From contig NZ_JAQLFL010000002.1 of NCBI RefSeq assembly GCF_028206995.1, positions 62,001-126,000 on the forward strand: DNA of 64,000 bases. Reading direction: 5' to 3'. This document shows positions 1-7,472 of the stretch, one piece after another. A program made the translations under genes and the position numbers. The stretch comes from Collinsella aerofaciens. GTDB lineage: Bacteria; Actinomycetota; Coriobacteriia; Coriobacteriales; Coriobacteriaceae. Below the pieces are notes generated by a model, which saw nothing but the letters and a program-made list of their open reading frames with translations, was not told the origin of the DNA and did no database searches. The first letter of the stretch is position 1. Each line of letters opens with the position of its first letter.

Positions 1-1
1 G

Positions 2-1312
2 AGCGGCGTGAACATCATGGGTACCAAGCCCGATGCCATCGACTTTGCCGAGGACCGCGAGCGCTTCGCCGCTCTGCTCGACAAACTGGGCATCATGTAC
101 CCGCCGGCGGGTCAGGCCACCTCGTTTGAGGAGGCCGAGGCCGTTGCCGCACACATTGGCTACCCGCTGCTGGTGCGTCCGAGCTACGTGCTGGGCGGCC
201 GCGGCATGATGATCGCCTACGATGCCGAGCATCTGCGCGATTACATGGCCGAGGCTGCGCGCATTAGCCCCGACTACCCGGTGTATCTGGATCGCTTCTT
301 GGAGGGTGCGATCGAGTCCGATGTCGACGCCCTGTGCGATGGCGAAGAGGTCTACATCGGCGGCATTCTGGAGCATATCGAGGAGGCCGGTATTCACTCC
401 GGCGACTCTGCGACCTGCATTCCGCCGTTCAGCTTTAGCGAGAGCCTGCAGGCAAAGCTCCGCGAGACCACGCGCCGCATCGCGATGGCGCTGGGCGTAC
501 GCGGCCTGGTCAACGTGCAGTACGCCATCAAGGGCGAGACCGTCTACGTGATCGAGGCCAACCCGCGTGCCAGCCGCACCGTGCCGTTTATCTCCAAGGC
601 CACCGGCGTGCCGCTGGCCAAGTGCGCGGCGCGTATCATGGCGGGCGATTCCATCGCCAGCCTGGGCCTGCCGAGCGACGAGCGTCAGCTGGACTGGTTC
701 TGCATGAAGGAAGCCGTTATGCCCTGGGGTCGTTTCCCGGGCGCCGACGTTATCCTGGGTCCCGAGATGAAGTCGACGGGCGAGGTTATGGGTATCGCCA
801 AGAGCTATCCCGAGGCATACGCCAAGACGCAGCTGGCGATTGACTACAAGCTGCCCGACCCGAGCGCCGGCAAGGTGTTCATCAGCGTGTGCGACCGCGA
901 CAAGCGTCATATCCTTTCGGTCGCTCGCATCCTGCGCTACCTGGGCTTTGATATCTGCTCCACCGAGGGTACGGCGCGCGTTCTGCGTGGAGGCAACGTG
1001 ACGTGCGAGGTCGTGGAGAAGATCAGCGGCCCGCACGACGGCGAGCGTCCCAATATCGGCGACCTGATCGCCGATGGCAAGATTGCGGTAATCATCAACA
1101 CACCGTACGGCCCGGGTTCGCGTGGCGACGGCTATCTGTTGCGTACCGAGGCGGTGCGCCGCGGCGTGACCTGCGTGACCGCGATGTCTGCCGCCAACAC
1201 GTACGTGAGTGCTATCGAGGCCGTGCGCGAGGACCAGCAGGGCCACGGCAGTGCCAACGACATGGGCATGGACGTCATCGCCCTGCAGGACCTGCCGCAG
1301 CACACGGTTTAG
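2..1312 (+). CDS. carB: Carbamoyl-phosphate synthase large subunit, C-terminal part (5' truncated by window edge)
   Basis: The enzyme makes carbamoyl phosphate from bicarbonate, ATP and glutamine-derived ammonia for pyrimidine and arginine synthesis. The frame is open from the first bases, so about 436 residues of a protein normally near 1,070 are seen. Visible residues 15-220 are the second ATP-grasp domain, with PLLVRPSYVLGGRGM and the metal-binding stretch VIEANPRASRTVPF. From about residue 290 the MGS-like allosteric domain follows (GKVFISVCDRDKRH to VSAIEAVRED). The GTG at position 8 is inside the domain and is not a start. carA would be expected upstream, outside the window. The gene ends in TAG and is followed by a long palindrome. 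Confidence 0.96.
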   Translation, partial: SGVNIMGTKPDAIDFAEDRERFAALLDKLGIMYPPAGQATSFEEAEAVAAHIGYPLLVRPSYVLGGRGMMIAYDAEHLRDYMAEAARISPDYPVYLDRFLEGAIESDVDALCDGEEVYIGGILEHIEEAGIHSGDSATCIPPFSFSESLQAKLRETTRRIAMALGVRGLVNVQYAIKGETVYVIEANPRASRTVPFISKATGVPLAKCAARIMAGDSIASLGLPSDERQLDWFCMKEAVMPWGRFPGADVILGPEMKSTGEVMGIAKSYPEAYAKTQLAIDYKLPDPSAGKVFISVCDRDKRHILSVARILRYLGFDICSTEGTARVLRGGNVTCEVVEKISGPHDGERPNIGDLIADGKIAVIINTPYGPGSRGDGYLLRTEAVRRGVTCVTAMSAANTYVSAIEAVREDQQGHGSANDMGMDVIALQDLPQHTV

Positions 1313-1328
1313 GTCGAGCTGCCCGGCC

Positions 1329-1411
1329 GGGGCGGGAGGGGCCGAGATTTCCCCCTTTCGCTCCGGCTGCAAGCAGAGTCGCTCAGGAGGAAACTCGGCC
1401 CCTCTCGCCCC
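1329..1411. repeat. Long imperfect palindrome after carB
   Basis: Arms at 1329-1350 and 1391-1411 are complementary with two mismatches, separated by about 40 bases. The loop contains TCGCTCCGGCTGC and AGTCGCTC, which match the loop of the palindrome at 6790-6877 although the arms differ. It may end carB transcription, but no clean T-run follows. The 269 bases between carB and the PTS gene hold only this element, the palindrome at 1499 and the PTS promoter area. Confidence 0.7.
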
Positions 1412-1498
1412 GACGCACTGTGTCTAGACGGACTGCACCTCCTGTTTTTAGAGATAAATACCATTTAGCGGTGATATTCAACCGTTCAAGATATTATG

Positions 1499-1536
1499 TA
1501 ATGGCATATTACGTCATATGACGTAATATGCCATTA
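1499..1536. promoter_or_regulatory. 38-bp perfect palindrome, candidate operator of the PTS operon
   Basis: Two 19-base halves (TAATGGCATATTACGTCAT and its exact reverse complement) meet with no spacer, 46 bases upstream of the EIIB start. A possible -10 (TATTAT, 1492-1497) lies just before it, so the palindrome would cover the transcription start. That position suits a repressor, plausibly the GntR protein of this cluster. The assignment is inferred. Confidence 0.5.
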
Positions 1537-1581
1537 GCAGTCAAGGATGATTGTCTGTGTTCAAGTCGAGAAAGGGGCAAA

Positions 1582-2058
1582 ATGATTAAACTGTGTCGCG
1601 TCGATAGCCGGTTAGTGCATGGGCAGACCGTGTTCTCTTGGTATCCAACGCTTGAAGCAAACGCTATTCTTGTGGTTTCAGATGAGTGCGCCGCAAGCAA
1701 AGAGCGAATTCAAGCGCTGCGAATTGCAAAACCCGCTGATGCCAAATTGGTTGTCAAAAGTGTAGAAGATTCCATCGTGGCCCTTAACGGAAGCGCGGTG
1801 GATAAATACGAGCTAATTGTTGTTGCGGGAAATGTACATGACGCCTGTGAAGTTGCGCGTGCGTGTCCAAAAATAACGTCTGTGAATTTAGGCGGCGCTC
1901 GACCGTTGGGGGATAGCGTAAAGGAGCTTGGCCCTGCTGTGCGCCTTTCCCAATCCGATATTAATGAAATTAAGAAAGCCATGGCTGATGGAATCGAGTT
2001 CGAGGTAAGGCAGGTTGCTAGCGAGAAAAAACGCATCGTAACAAGTTTTGATTTGTAG
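1582..2058 (+). CDS. PTS mannose/fructose/sorbose-family EIIB component
   Basis: This cytoplasmic phosphotransfer protein accepts phosphate from a mannose-type EIIA and passes it to the sugar at EIIC/EIID. The 158-residue product opens with the family signature RVDSRLVHGQTVFSWY, where His13 is the expected phospho-site. ATG at 1582 was chosen because GAAAGGGGC precedes it and the signature starts at once; an in-frame upstream start at 1528 adds residues the family lacks. It leads an IIB-IIC-IID operon with gaps of 14 bases or less. No EIIA domain is fused to it or found nearby. Base composition is more AT-rich than the flanking housekeeping genes, consistent with acquisition by transfer. Confidence 0.93.
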   Translation: MIKLCRVDSRLVHGQTVFSWYPTLEANAILVVSDECAASKERIQALRIAKPADAKLVVKSVEDSIVALNGSAVDKYELIVVAGNVHDACEVARACPKITSVNLGGARPLGDSVKELGPAVRLSQSDINEIKKAMADGIEFEVRQVASEKKRIVTSFDL

Positions 2059-2072
2059 GAAGAGGGAGAAAT

Positions 2073-2849
2073 ATGCTGCTTCAGGCTTTTCTGGTTGGTC
2101 TTGCCGCTGCGATAGGTCAATCGGATTATTTACTCGGTACTGCGATGGTCGAGCGGCCGATTGTCCTCGGAGCGATCGTCGGTATTTTTTTGGGTGATAT
2201 TCCGACTGGCGTTATTGTTGGTTTCCAGCTCGAACTCGCGTTCATGGGGGTCTGGCAGGTTGGTGCTGCCGTGCCGCCCAACGTAATTGTTGGTTCAGTT
2301 TTGGGAACAGCCTTTGCGATTACTATGGGTGCGGGTCCCGAGACCGCTCTGACTATTGCTATGCCCACTGCGGTGCTTGCCGGCATGTTTGACAGCCTTA
2401 TGTATAGCGTTGTTACGCCTCCTATGGCTGTCTGGGCTGATCGTGGTGCCGAAAAAGACGACCCCAAAACGATTGCAGCCGCTATGTGGACCAATGGAAT
2501 TCTCTACATCATTGCGCTTGGCTTGATTTGCGGCGTGGCTTTTTACGTTGGAAATGATGCTGTTCAGGCACTGATTGACGCCATTCCTGATTGGCTTACG
2601 AATGGGCTTACGATCGCAACGGGTATTCTGCCCGCGCTTGGATTTGCGCAGCTTATGTCAATCCTGTCCACCAAGGAGCTGAGCTTCCTATTCTTTGGAG
2701 GCTTCTTGCTGAGTGCCTATCTAAACATTCCGACGATCGGTATCGTGGCGTTTTCGCTGATCCTGATTGGGATTCTCAATATGGCTCACATTTTTATGCC
2801 TGCCAGTGCGGCGGTCGCTAAGGAGGTTGACGATGACAACGAATTCTAA
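2073..2849 (+). CDS. PTS mannose-family EIIC membrane component
   Basis: EIIC is one of two membrane subunits of a mannose-family sugar permease and holds most of the transport path. The 258 residues are nearly all hydrophobic, with multiple membrane segments, and include the family-typical GFQLELAFMGVWQVGAAVPP and the glycine-rich ILPALGFAQL near residue 190. AGGAAGAGGGAG precedes ATG 2073. The end overlaps the EIID start by 17 bases, suggesting translational coupling. The transported sugar cannot be read from the sequence. Confidence 0.93.
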   Translation: MLLQAFLVGLAAAIGQSDYLLGTAMVERPIVLGAIVGIFLGDIPTGVIVGFQLELAFMGVWQVGAAVPPNVIVGSVLGTAFAITMGAGPETALTIAMPTAVLAGMFDSLMYSVVTPPMAVWADRGAEKDDPKTIAAAMWTNGILYIIALGLICGVAFYVGNDAVQALIDAIPDWLTNGLTIATGILPALGFAQLMSILSTKELSFLFFGGFLLSAYLNIPTIGIVAFSLILIGILNMAHIFMPASAAVAKEVDDDNEF

Positions 2850-3693
2850 TGATGTTCTTGAGCTCTCGCCGGAGTCAAATAAATCGACCGATAAGAGAAT
2901 AACCAAGAAAGACTTAAAGGCGTTATTTTGGCGCAGCTTTCCACTCAACATCATGTGGAGCTTTGACCGACAAATGAACGTTGGTTTCTGCTACGACATG
3001 ATTCCGGTAATCAAGCGGTTATACGATAAGCCTGAAGACCGGATCGAGGCATATAAGCGTCATCTTGAGTTCTACAATATTCAAGTTACGTTTAATCCTC
3101 TGGTCGCCGGCATTGTGGCCTCCATGGAGGAGGAAAACGCCAACAATCAGGACTTTGACACCGCCTCAATTAACGCCATGAAAGCATCGCTTATGGCTCC
3201 GCTTTCCGGTATTGGAGATTCACTGATTGCCAGTACGCTTCGCATGATTGCGACGGGCGTTGTGACAGGACTTTGCCTTTCGGGCAGTCTGCTCGGCCCA
3301 ATCCTGTTCCTGCTTCTTTATAATGTCCCAACGATCCTGATCCGCTGGTTTGGGCTTCAGTATGGTTATTCGCTTGGCAGTGGCATGATTTCGAAGCTGA
3401 ACGATTCTGATGTAATGCACAAAGTTACGTCCGGCCTGGCGATTGTGGGACTAATGGTAGTTGGTGGAATGGTGGCGACCACCGTTGCAGTTACCACTCC
3501 GCTCGCTCTTAACTTCGGCGACACCGCGTTTAAGTTGCAGGAAACGCTCGATGGGATATTCCCGGCTCTTTTGCCGCTCTGCGCGTTCGGGATCATGTGT
3601 CTTTGCAATAAGAAACAGGTCAAAATTATTTGGCAGATTGTGGGCATTCTCGCTGCGGGTATTGTGCTCGGCGTCCTGGGGATTTTGGGCTAG
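2833..3693 (+). CDS. PTS mannose-family EIID membrane component
   Basis: EIID is the second integral membrane subunit of the permease. The 286-residue protein has a charged N-terminus, then the family stretch FWRSFPLNIMWSFDRQMNVG (about residues 38-57), SLMAPLSGIGDSLIASTLR in the middle and C-terminal membrane helices. ATG 2833 is preceded by AGGAGG and lies inside the end of EIIC; a frame open from 2767 upstream adds no family sequence. It converges on the GntR gene, and the two overlap by 4 bases at their 3' ends. Confidence 0.93.
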   Translation: MTTNSNDVLELSPESNKSTDKRITKKDLKALFWRSFPLNIMWSFDRQMNVGFCYDMIPVIKRLYDKPEDRIEAYKRHLEFYNIQVTFNPLVAGIVASMEEENANNQDFDTASINAMKASLMAPLSGIGDSLIASTLRMIATGVVTGLCLSGSLLGPILFLLLYNVPTILIRWFGLQYGYSLGSGMISKLNDSDVMHKVTSGLAIVGLMVVGGMVATTVAVTTPLALNFGDTAFKLQETLDGIFPALLPLCAFGIMCLCNKKQVKIIWQIVGILAAGIVLGVLGILG

Positions 3694-4445
3694 AGAAGGC
3701 GTCCATCTTTTGAGATGCTGAACTCGAAGGACGATGCGTCTGCTCGCCAAACGGTTTTCGAATAGTGGAGCGGCATTTCATTGCAGGCATATGTGACGTG
3801 CTCGACAACGCTCACGGGGGCTCCAACGATATAACCGAGAAGGTTTGCTTCTTGGAGCCCCGCTATTCCTGCGGTGATTTTGAGTTTCTCAATACCGGTT
3901 GCGATGCTGTAATGGTTGGCGATCAGGTCGAAAAGACGGGCATTGTCTGTGAGAAGCTCCAGTAGTCCGGGTAGAGTGCCCTGCGTTGCATAAATGGTGT
4001 CGATGGCGCAGGGGGCATTTTCGATATAAACCAAGCGCGCAACTCGTTGCACTACGGTTCCGTTGTCAATTTTGAGCTCCCGTGCAATGTGGGCATCAGC
4101 CTTGATCAAGCCTGTTTCCAAGATGGACTTGGTTGTTTTATCGCCGTATTGGGGGTCGGAGCTCAAATTGAAAATGGTGCTTGTTCCTCGTTTCAGGGTG
4201 AGCTTCGATGGGTTTACGAATGTCCCCTTGCCTCGCAGGCGGTAGAGCAAGTTTTGGTCAATGAGATTCTGTACGGCGCGTCTTACGGTGATCCTGCTTA
4301 CTTTGTATTGCTTGCAAAGCTCGGTTTCGGTGGGAATCTGACTGCCGCCGGGGAGTTCGCCAGAAACTATTTTCTTGAGGATATCGTTTTCAACGGTCTG
4401 ATAGAGAAGCTCTGGCTGAGTGAGCTCGTCTTTTGCTGCAGGCAT
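3690..4445 (-). CDS. GntR-family (HutC/UTRA) transcriptional regulator
   Basis: This 251-residue regulator has a winged-helix DNA-binding domain at residues 12-76 (PTETELCKQYKVSRITVRRA is the recognition region) and a C-terminal UTRA effector-binding domain at roughly 95-245. HutC/UTRA regulators usually sense sugars or sugar phosphates and repress transport operons. Start 4445 was chosen because AAGGGG lies just upstream; the frame extends to 4493 without another ribosome site. The gene sits between the convergent PTS operon and the divergent hydrolase, so it likely controls both. Candidate sites are the palindromes at 1499-1536 and 4475-4488. Confidence 0.9.
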   Translation of the reverse strand: MPAAKDELTQPELLYQTVENDILKKIVSGELPGGSQIPTETELCKQYKVSRITVRRAVQNLIDQNLLYRLRGKGTFVNPSKLTLKRGTSTIFNLSSDPQYGDKTTKSILETGLIKADAHIARELKIDNGTVVQRVARLVYIENAPCAIDTIYATQGTLPGLLELLTDNARLFDLIANHYSIATGIEKLKITAGIAGLQEANLLGYIVGAPVSVVEHVTYACNEMPLHYSKTVWRADASSFEFSISKDGRLL

Positions 4446-4474
4446 GGTGGACCCCTTGGTCTTCAGTTTCTTTA

Positions 4475-4488
4475 GTACATAGATATAC
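4475..4488. promoter_or_regulatory. Candidate GntR operator between regulator and hydrolase
   Basis: GTACATAGATATAC is a near-palindrome (one mismatched pair) in the 124-base divergent region between the regulator and the esterase. Position and symmetry suit autoregulation by the GntR protein. It does not match the larger palindrome at 1499, so a shared binding site is unproven. Confidence 0.3.
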
Positions 4489-4569
4489 GACAACTGAGGA
4501 CATCATAAGCCGTTATCTCAAAAGTTATGGAAATATCGATTTGGCGTTATCGCCGAGAGGGGATTTAAG

Positions 4570-5637
4570 ATGGGCAGACAATACGACGAGGCGTTGATTG
4601 GCGCCATCTCCGGTCGCTCGTTTATAACCGAGAAGAGGGGACTCGAGGTTCAAATTCGTCCGGTTCCTGATGATGAAAGAGAGCATGTGCTTGACCCGCG
4701 AATTCTCGAGGTATCCCGCAAGAAGATGCGGAATGTTAGCATGTCTCCGAGCTGGACGAGCCTTATTGGAATGCGTCATCGCCCGGATAAGCCGACATAC
4801 CGCCTACTCGATGGTGAGGTTCAGCGCGATGAGGTCCTCATGGAGGCAGCCGATCGCTATATAGATTTATTCGTCTGGACGCCACCAAATCATAAGGAGG
4901 CAAGTCCAGCGCTAGTTTACCTGCATGGCGGCGCGTTTATGGCGGGGAATGTTCTGCAATTTGAACATCAGCTCGAGTTCATCGCCGAAAAGTCTGGTGC
5001 AGTGGTGGTTTATCCGGAATACCGCTTGGCGCCGGAGACGGCATTTCCCGGGCAGATCGAGGATTGCGTTCTTGCTCTTGATTATGTGCGCGAGCATGCC
5101 GGGGATCTCGGAATCGATCCTCATAAAATAATGGTCGCCGGCGACTCTGCGGGAGGAAGCCTTACTAATGCGTGTGTTCAGCTCAGGGGTGCTGGAGCTG
5201 TAGCCCATGCCTTCGAAATCTATCCTGAAGTCGACCTTGCGGGCGAACAGGGCGAGGGATATGAGGATTTTCCTGCGATAGCCGATCAAGAGGACGTTGC
5301 GCGTTTTCGCATCGACCATCTTCGCGATTCGGACGGCCCGATGGTCGAACTTTGTGCACACGGAAAAATGTCTCCTCATGACCCGTTGATTTCTGCGCTA
5401 ATGCTTGAGGACTGCACTGATTTCCCCCCGGTGACTATCGTGACATCCGAATACGATCCGCTTCGTATCCCCGATGAAAAATGGGCTACAAAATTACGGT
5501 CTTCAGGAATCGATGTCGAGGTCATCGAATATGCCGGATGTGACCATGGTTTCTTCGATCTTTTTGGCGTGTACCCGCAATCGGAAGACGTGTGTTTGTT
5601 GATGGCTGAGAAGCTTAAAGAAATGGCTGTACAATAA
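4570..5637 (+). CDS. Alpha/beta hydrolase, acetyl-esterase (HSL) family
   Basis: This is a 355-residue serine hydrolase of the hormone-sensitive-lipase group, which cleaves short-chain acyl esters. It shows the oxyanion motif HGGA at residues 119-122, the nucleophile elbow GDSAGG with Ser193, a catalytic Asp near 296 (SEYDPLR) and His near 326 (CDHGFF). No signal peptide is seen, so it is probably cytoplasmic. ATG 4570 follows GAGAGGGG. It is divergent from the GntR gene and linked to the PTS, so it may remove acyl groups from the imported sugar; that link is inferred from position only. Confidence 0.9.
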   Translation: MGRQYDEALIGAISGRSFITEKRGLEVQIRPVPDDEREHVLDPRILEVSRKKMRNVSMSPSWTSLIGMRHRPDKPTYRLLDGEVQRDEVLMEAADRYIDLFVWTPPNHKEASPALVYLHGGAFMAGNVLQFEHQLEFIAEKSGAVVVYPEYRLAPETAFPGQIEDCVLALDYVREHAGDLGIDPHKIMVAGDSAGGSLTNACVQLRGAGAVAHAFEIYPEVDLAGEQGEGYEDFPAIADQEDVARFRIDHLRDSDGPMVELCAHGKMSPHDPLISALMLEDCTDFPPVTIVTSEYDPLRIPDEKWATKLRSSGIDVEVIEYAGCDHGFFDLFGVYPQSEDVCLLMAEKLKEMAVQ

Positions 5638-5714
5638 CGTCTCTCGGCGATAAGGGACTGAAGTCGCCTGTGTTTCTGCATTCGTGGTTCTCAGTCTGAT
5701 TAAAAATGAGGCTT

Positions 5715-5752
5715 GCTCCTTGCCCGAGTGGGTGGGGAGCAGTTTGTTTTTT
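5715..5752 (+). terminator. Probable terminator after the hydrolase
   Basis: GCTCC...GGAGC and an inner CCC/GGG pair form an interrupted stem, followed by a run of nine T in ten bases. It is the only structure seen in the first part of the 331-base gap between the hydrolase and the toxin-antitoxin genes; the rest of the gap holds the promoter and operator at 5903-5956. Confidence 0.5.
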
Positions 5753-5902
5753 GTAGCGATACGAGGTGAGTGCCGCGCACTTTAGATCGCCATTTTGCTT
5801 CGCTGTATACCACTTGACGTAATAAAAGAGGCAAGGGCGGTGCGAGGGCCAACAGTCATTCTAAGCTCGGATTCGTATCCTAAAAGGTTGTTTCGGTTGC
5901 GT

Positions 5903-5956
5903 GGTACAATATAGCAAAAAAGAATGATAAAATGAATTCGAAAAAGAATTCATTTT
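5903..5956 (+). promoter_or_regulatory. Toxin-antitoxin promoter and candidate operator
   Basis: TGGTACAAT at 5902-5910 is an extended -10 box. Downstream, AAAATGAATTC (5929-5939) and GAATTCATTTT (5946-5956) are a perfect 11-base inverted repeat separated by six bases, next to the AGGAGGT ribosome site. Antitoxins of this type normally bind palindromes near their own promoter, so this is the likely autoregulation site. The hairpin could also hide the ribosome site. Confidence 0.55.
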
Positions 5957-5968
5957 TAGGAGGTATGT

Positions 5969-6289
5969 ATGCCTGCTTTGCAGATGCTCGACAACCTTGT
6001 TCCAATTAGCGATTTCAGCCACGGTAAGGGCTCGGCTGCATTTTCGAAGGTTGGGGACGACAATCCAGTTGTGGTTCTCAAACACAACAAGCCAGCGTTT
6101 GTGATTGTGACACCCGATGAATATAGGGAAGCGAAGCAAGCGGAGGAGGACCTCGCCTTGTTAACGTTGGCACTTAAGAGAGTGGCTGTGGCACGTGACG
6201 ATGCGCTTGTTTCCCTGTCTGATGTTATGGAAGAGCTGGGTGTGAGCCAGGACGAACTCGATCAGATGGATGAGGTCGAGTTTGAATGA
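5969..6289 (+). CDS. Type II antitoxin, Phd/YefM-like
   Basis: This 106-residue protein would neutralise the RelE/ParE-type toxin encoded next to it and repress the operon. Residues 10-60 (VPISDFSHGKGSAAFSKVG...NKPAFVIVTPDEYREA) have the Phd/YefM pattern, with short N-terminal DNA-binding and dimerisation elements and the typical PAFVIVTPDEY stretch. The acidic C-terminus (DELDQMDEVEFE) is the likely toxin-binding tail. AGGAGGT precedes the ATG. Its TGA overlaps the toxin ATG (ATGA), the usual arrangement for coupled expression. Confidence 0.88.
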   Translation: MPALQMLDNLVPISDFSHGKGSAAFSKVGDDNPVVVLKHNKPAFVIVTPDEYREAKQAEEDLALLTLALKRVAVARDDALVSLSDVMEELGVSQDELDQMDEVEFE

Positions 6290-6636
6290 GTGGGTACGAA
6301 GTCGCTTTCTACCCGGATGCTCTCAAGGATATTAAGCGTCTGGACGGCTCCCAACGAAAGATCGTCCTTAAGGCTATAGAAAAAATCAGAACGAACCCAT
6401 TGCCGCAGAACGAAGGTGGATTCGGCAAGCCTCTTGGAAACAAGGCAGGTACGGATTTGACTGGCTTTATGAAAATCAAGCTCAGGGGAAGTGGCATTCG
6501 AATCGTGTACCGCCTCATCAGAATTAAAGAAAAGATGGCCATCGTAGTGGTAGGCGCTCGCGAAGACATGGAAGTCTACCGAACTGCTCAGAGACGAGAA
6601 CTCGATTTCGAGAAATGGGCGGAAGAGAATATCTAG
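6286..6636 (+). CDS. Type II toxin, RelE/ParE superfamily
   Basis: The 116-residue basic protein has the RelE/ParE fold pattern: an N-terminal strand and helix (YEVAFYPDALKDIKRLDGSQRKIVLKAIEKI), then strands with the conserved arginines (LRGSGIRIVYRL). RelE members cut mRNA on the ribosome and ParE members poison gyrase; the sequence does not settle which. It is longer than typical RelE (about 85-95), with a C-terminal extension after residue 90 (EDMEVYRTAQRRELDFEKW). The start overlaps the antitoxin stop by four bases. Confidence 0.88.
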   Translation: MSGYEVAFYPDALKDIKRLDGSQRKIVLKAIEKIRTNPLPQNEGGFGKPLGNKAGTDLTGFMKIKLRGSGIRIVYRLIRIKEKMAIVVVGAREDMEVYRTAQRRELDFEKWAEENI

Positions 6637-6671
6637 CTTTAACGATGAACGACGAGTGAGCGTTGGTGGGG

Positions 6672-6701
6672 CCCTGACGAATTAGATTCGTCAGGGTTTT
6701 T
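6672..6701 (+). terminator. Terminator of the toxin-antitoxin operon
   Basis: CCCTGACGAAT and ATTCGTCAGGG form a perfect 11-bp stem with a three-base loop, followed by TTTTT. It lies 36 bases past the toxin stop. Confidence 0.9.
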
Positions 6702-6789
6702 CGCTGAACCAATTGCCTTCAGTCTCCGTTGACCTTTCCTTCCAATTCATCAGCCAACGTACGTCATGGCAATTCCCGGTAGGTCGCAG

Positions 6790-6877
6790 GGCGCTTCGCG
6801 GGCGGGCCAGGCTTTATCTGAACGACTTTGCGAAGCAACCGGAGTGAAGATAAAGCCTGGCCCGCCCGCGAAGCGCC
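6790..6877. repeat. Perfect 30-bp-arm palindrome upstream of purE
   Basis: Arms 6790-6819 and 6848-6877 are exactly complementary over 30 bases around a 28-base loop. Read on the minus strand, the loop (TCACTCCGGTTGC...AGTCGTTC) matches the loop of the palindrome at 1329-1411. It lies in the 336-base gap between the toxin and purE, which otherwise holds only the terminator at 6672 and the purE promoter area. Confidence 0.9.
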
Positions 6878-6972
6878 ACAAAGACCGCAGGGACGGGAGC
6901 AGCTATACTACTCTCAGTAGTTAAGGGTCGCGGATCCGCCGCGTCGCCGTTCTCAACAGGAGGTCTTTGTTT

Positions 6973-7437
6973 ATGGCAGATCAAAAGCCGGTTGTCGGGA
7001 TCATCATGGGTTCCAAGTCCGACCTGGGCGTTATGGAAGGTTGCACCGCCGAGCTCGAGGCGCTGGGCGTGCCCTATGAGCTTGTCATTGCGAGCGCACA
7101 CCGCACACCGGCGAAGGTCCACGAGTGGGCTTCGACTGCCGCCGATCGCGGTATCAAAGTGATTATCGCCGCCGCCGGCAAGGCCGCTCACCTGGGTGGT
7201 GTCGTGGCTGCCTTTACGCCGCTGCCGGTCATCGGCGTGCCTATGAAGACGAGTGACCTGGGCGGCATGGATTCGCTGCTGTCGATGGTGCAGATGCCTT
7301 CGGGCGTGCCCGTGGCCTGCGTTGCCATCAACGGCGCCAAGAACGCCGCCATCTACGCCACGCAGATTCTGGGCGCTTGCGACCCCGAGTACCGCAAGGT
7401 TATCGAGAAGATGAAGCAGGAGATGGCCGACGCCTAG
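6973..7437 (+). CDS. purE: 5-(carboxyamino)imidazole ribonucleotide mutase
   Basis: PurE moves the carboxylate of N5-CAIR to give CAIR in purine synthesis. The 154-residue protein has the class I signature near its start (GIIMGSKSDL), the central SAHRTPAKV, and the glycine- and alanine-rich AAAGKAAHLGGVVAA. ATG 6973 follows CAGGAGGTC at ideal spacing. No purK follows; the next gene is a sortase 35 bases downstream, possibly on the same transcript. Other purine genes lie at 10.6-14.2 kb. Confidence 0.96.
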   Translation: MADQKPVVGIIMGSKSDLGVMEGCTAELEALGVPYELVIASAHRTPAKVHEWASTAADRGIKVIIAAAGKAAHLGGVVAAFTPLPVIGVPMKTSDLGGMDSLLSMVQMPSGVPVACVAINGAKNAAIYATQILGACDPEYRKVIEKMKQEMADA

Positions 7438-7472
7438 GCGTTCCGCCGTTTCACCGCAGTATAAGGAGAGCC

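Noticed and set aside
8..10. GTG at 8 as the start of carB
   Set aside because: It lies within the conserved second ATP-grasp half; the frame continues off the window edge.
5903..6701. Toxin-antitoxin pair as part of a prophage or integrative element
   Set aside because: No integrase, att repeats or phage genes lie nearby; it is a free-standing operon with its own promoter and terminator.
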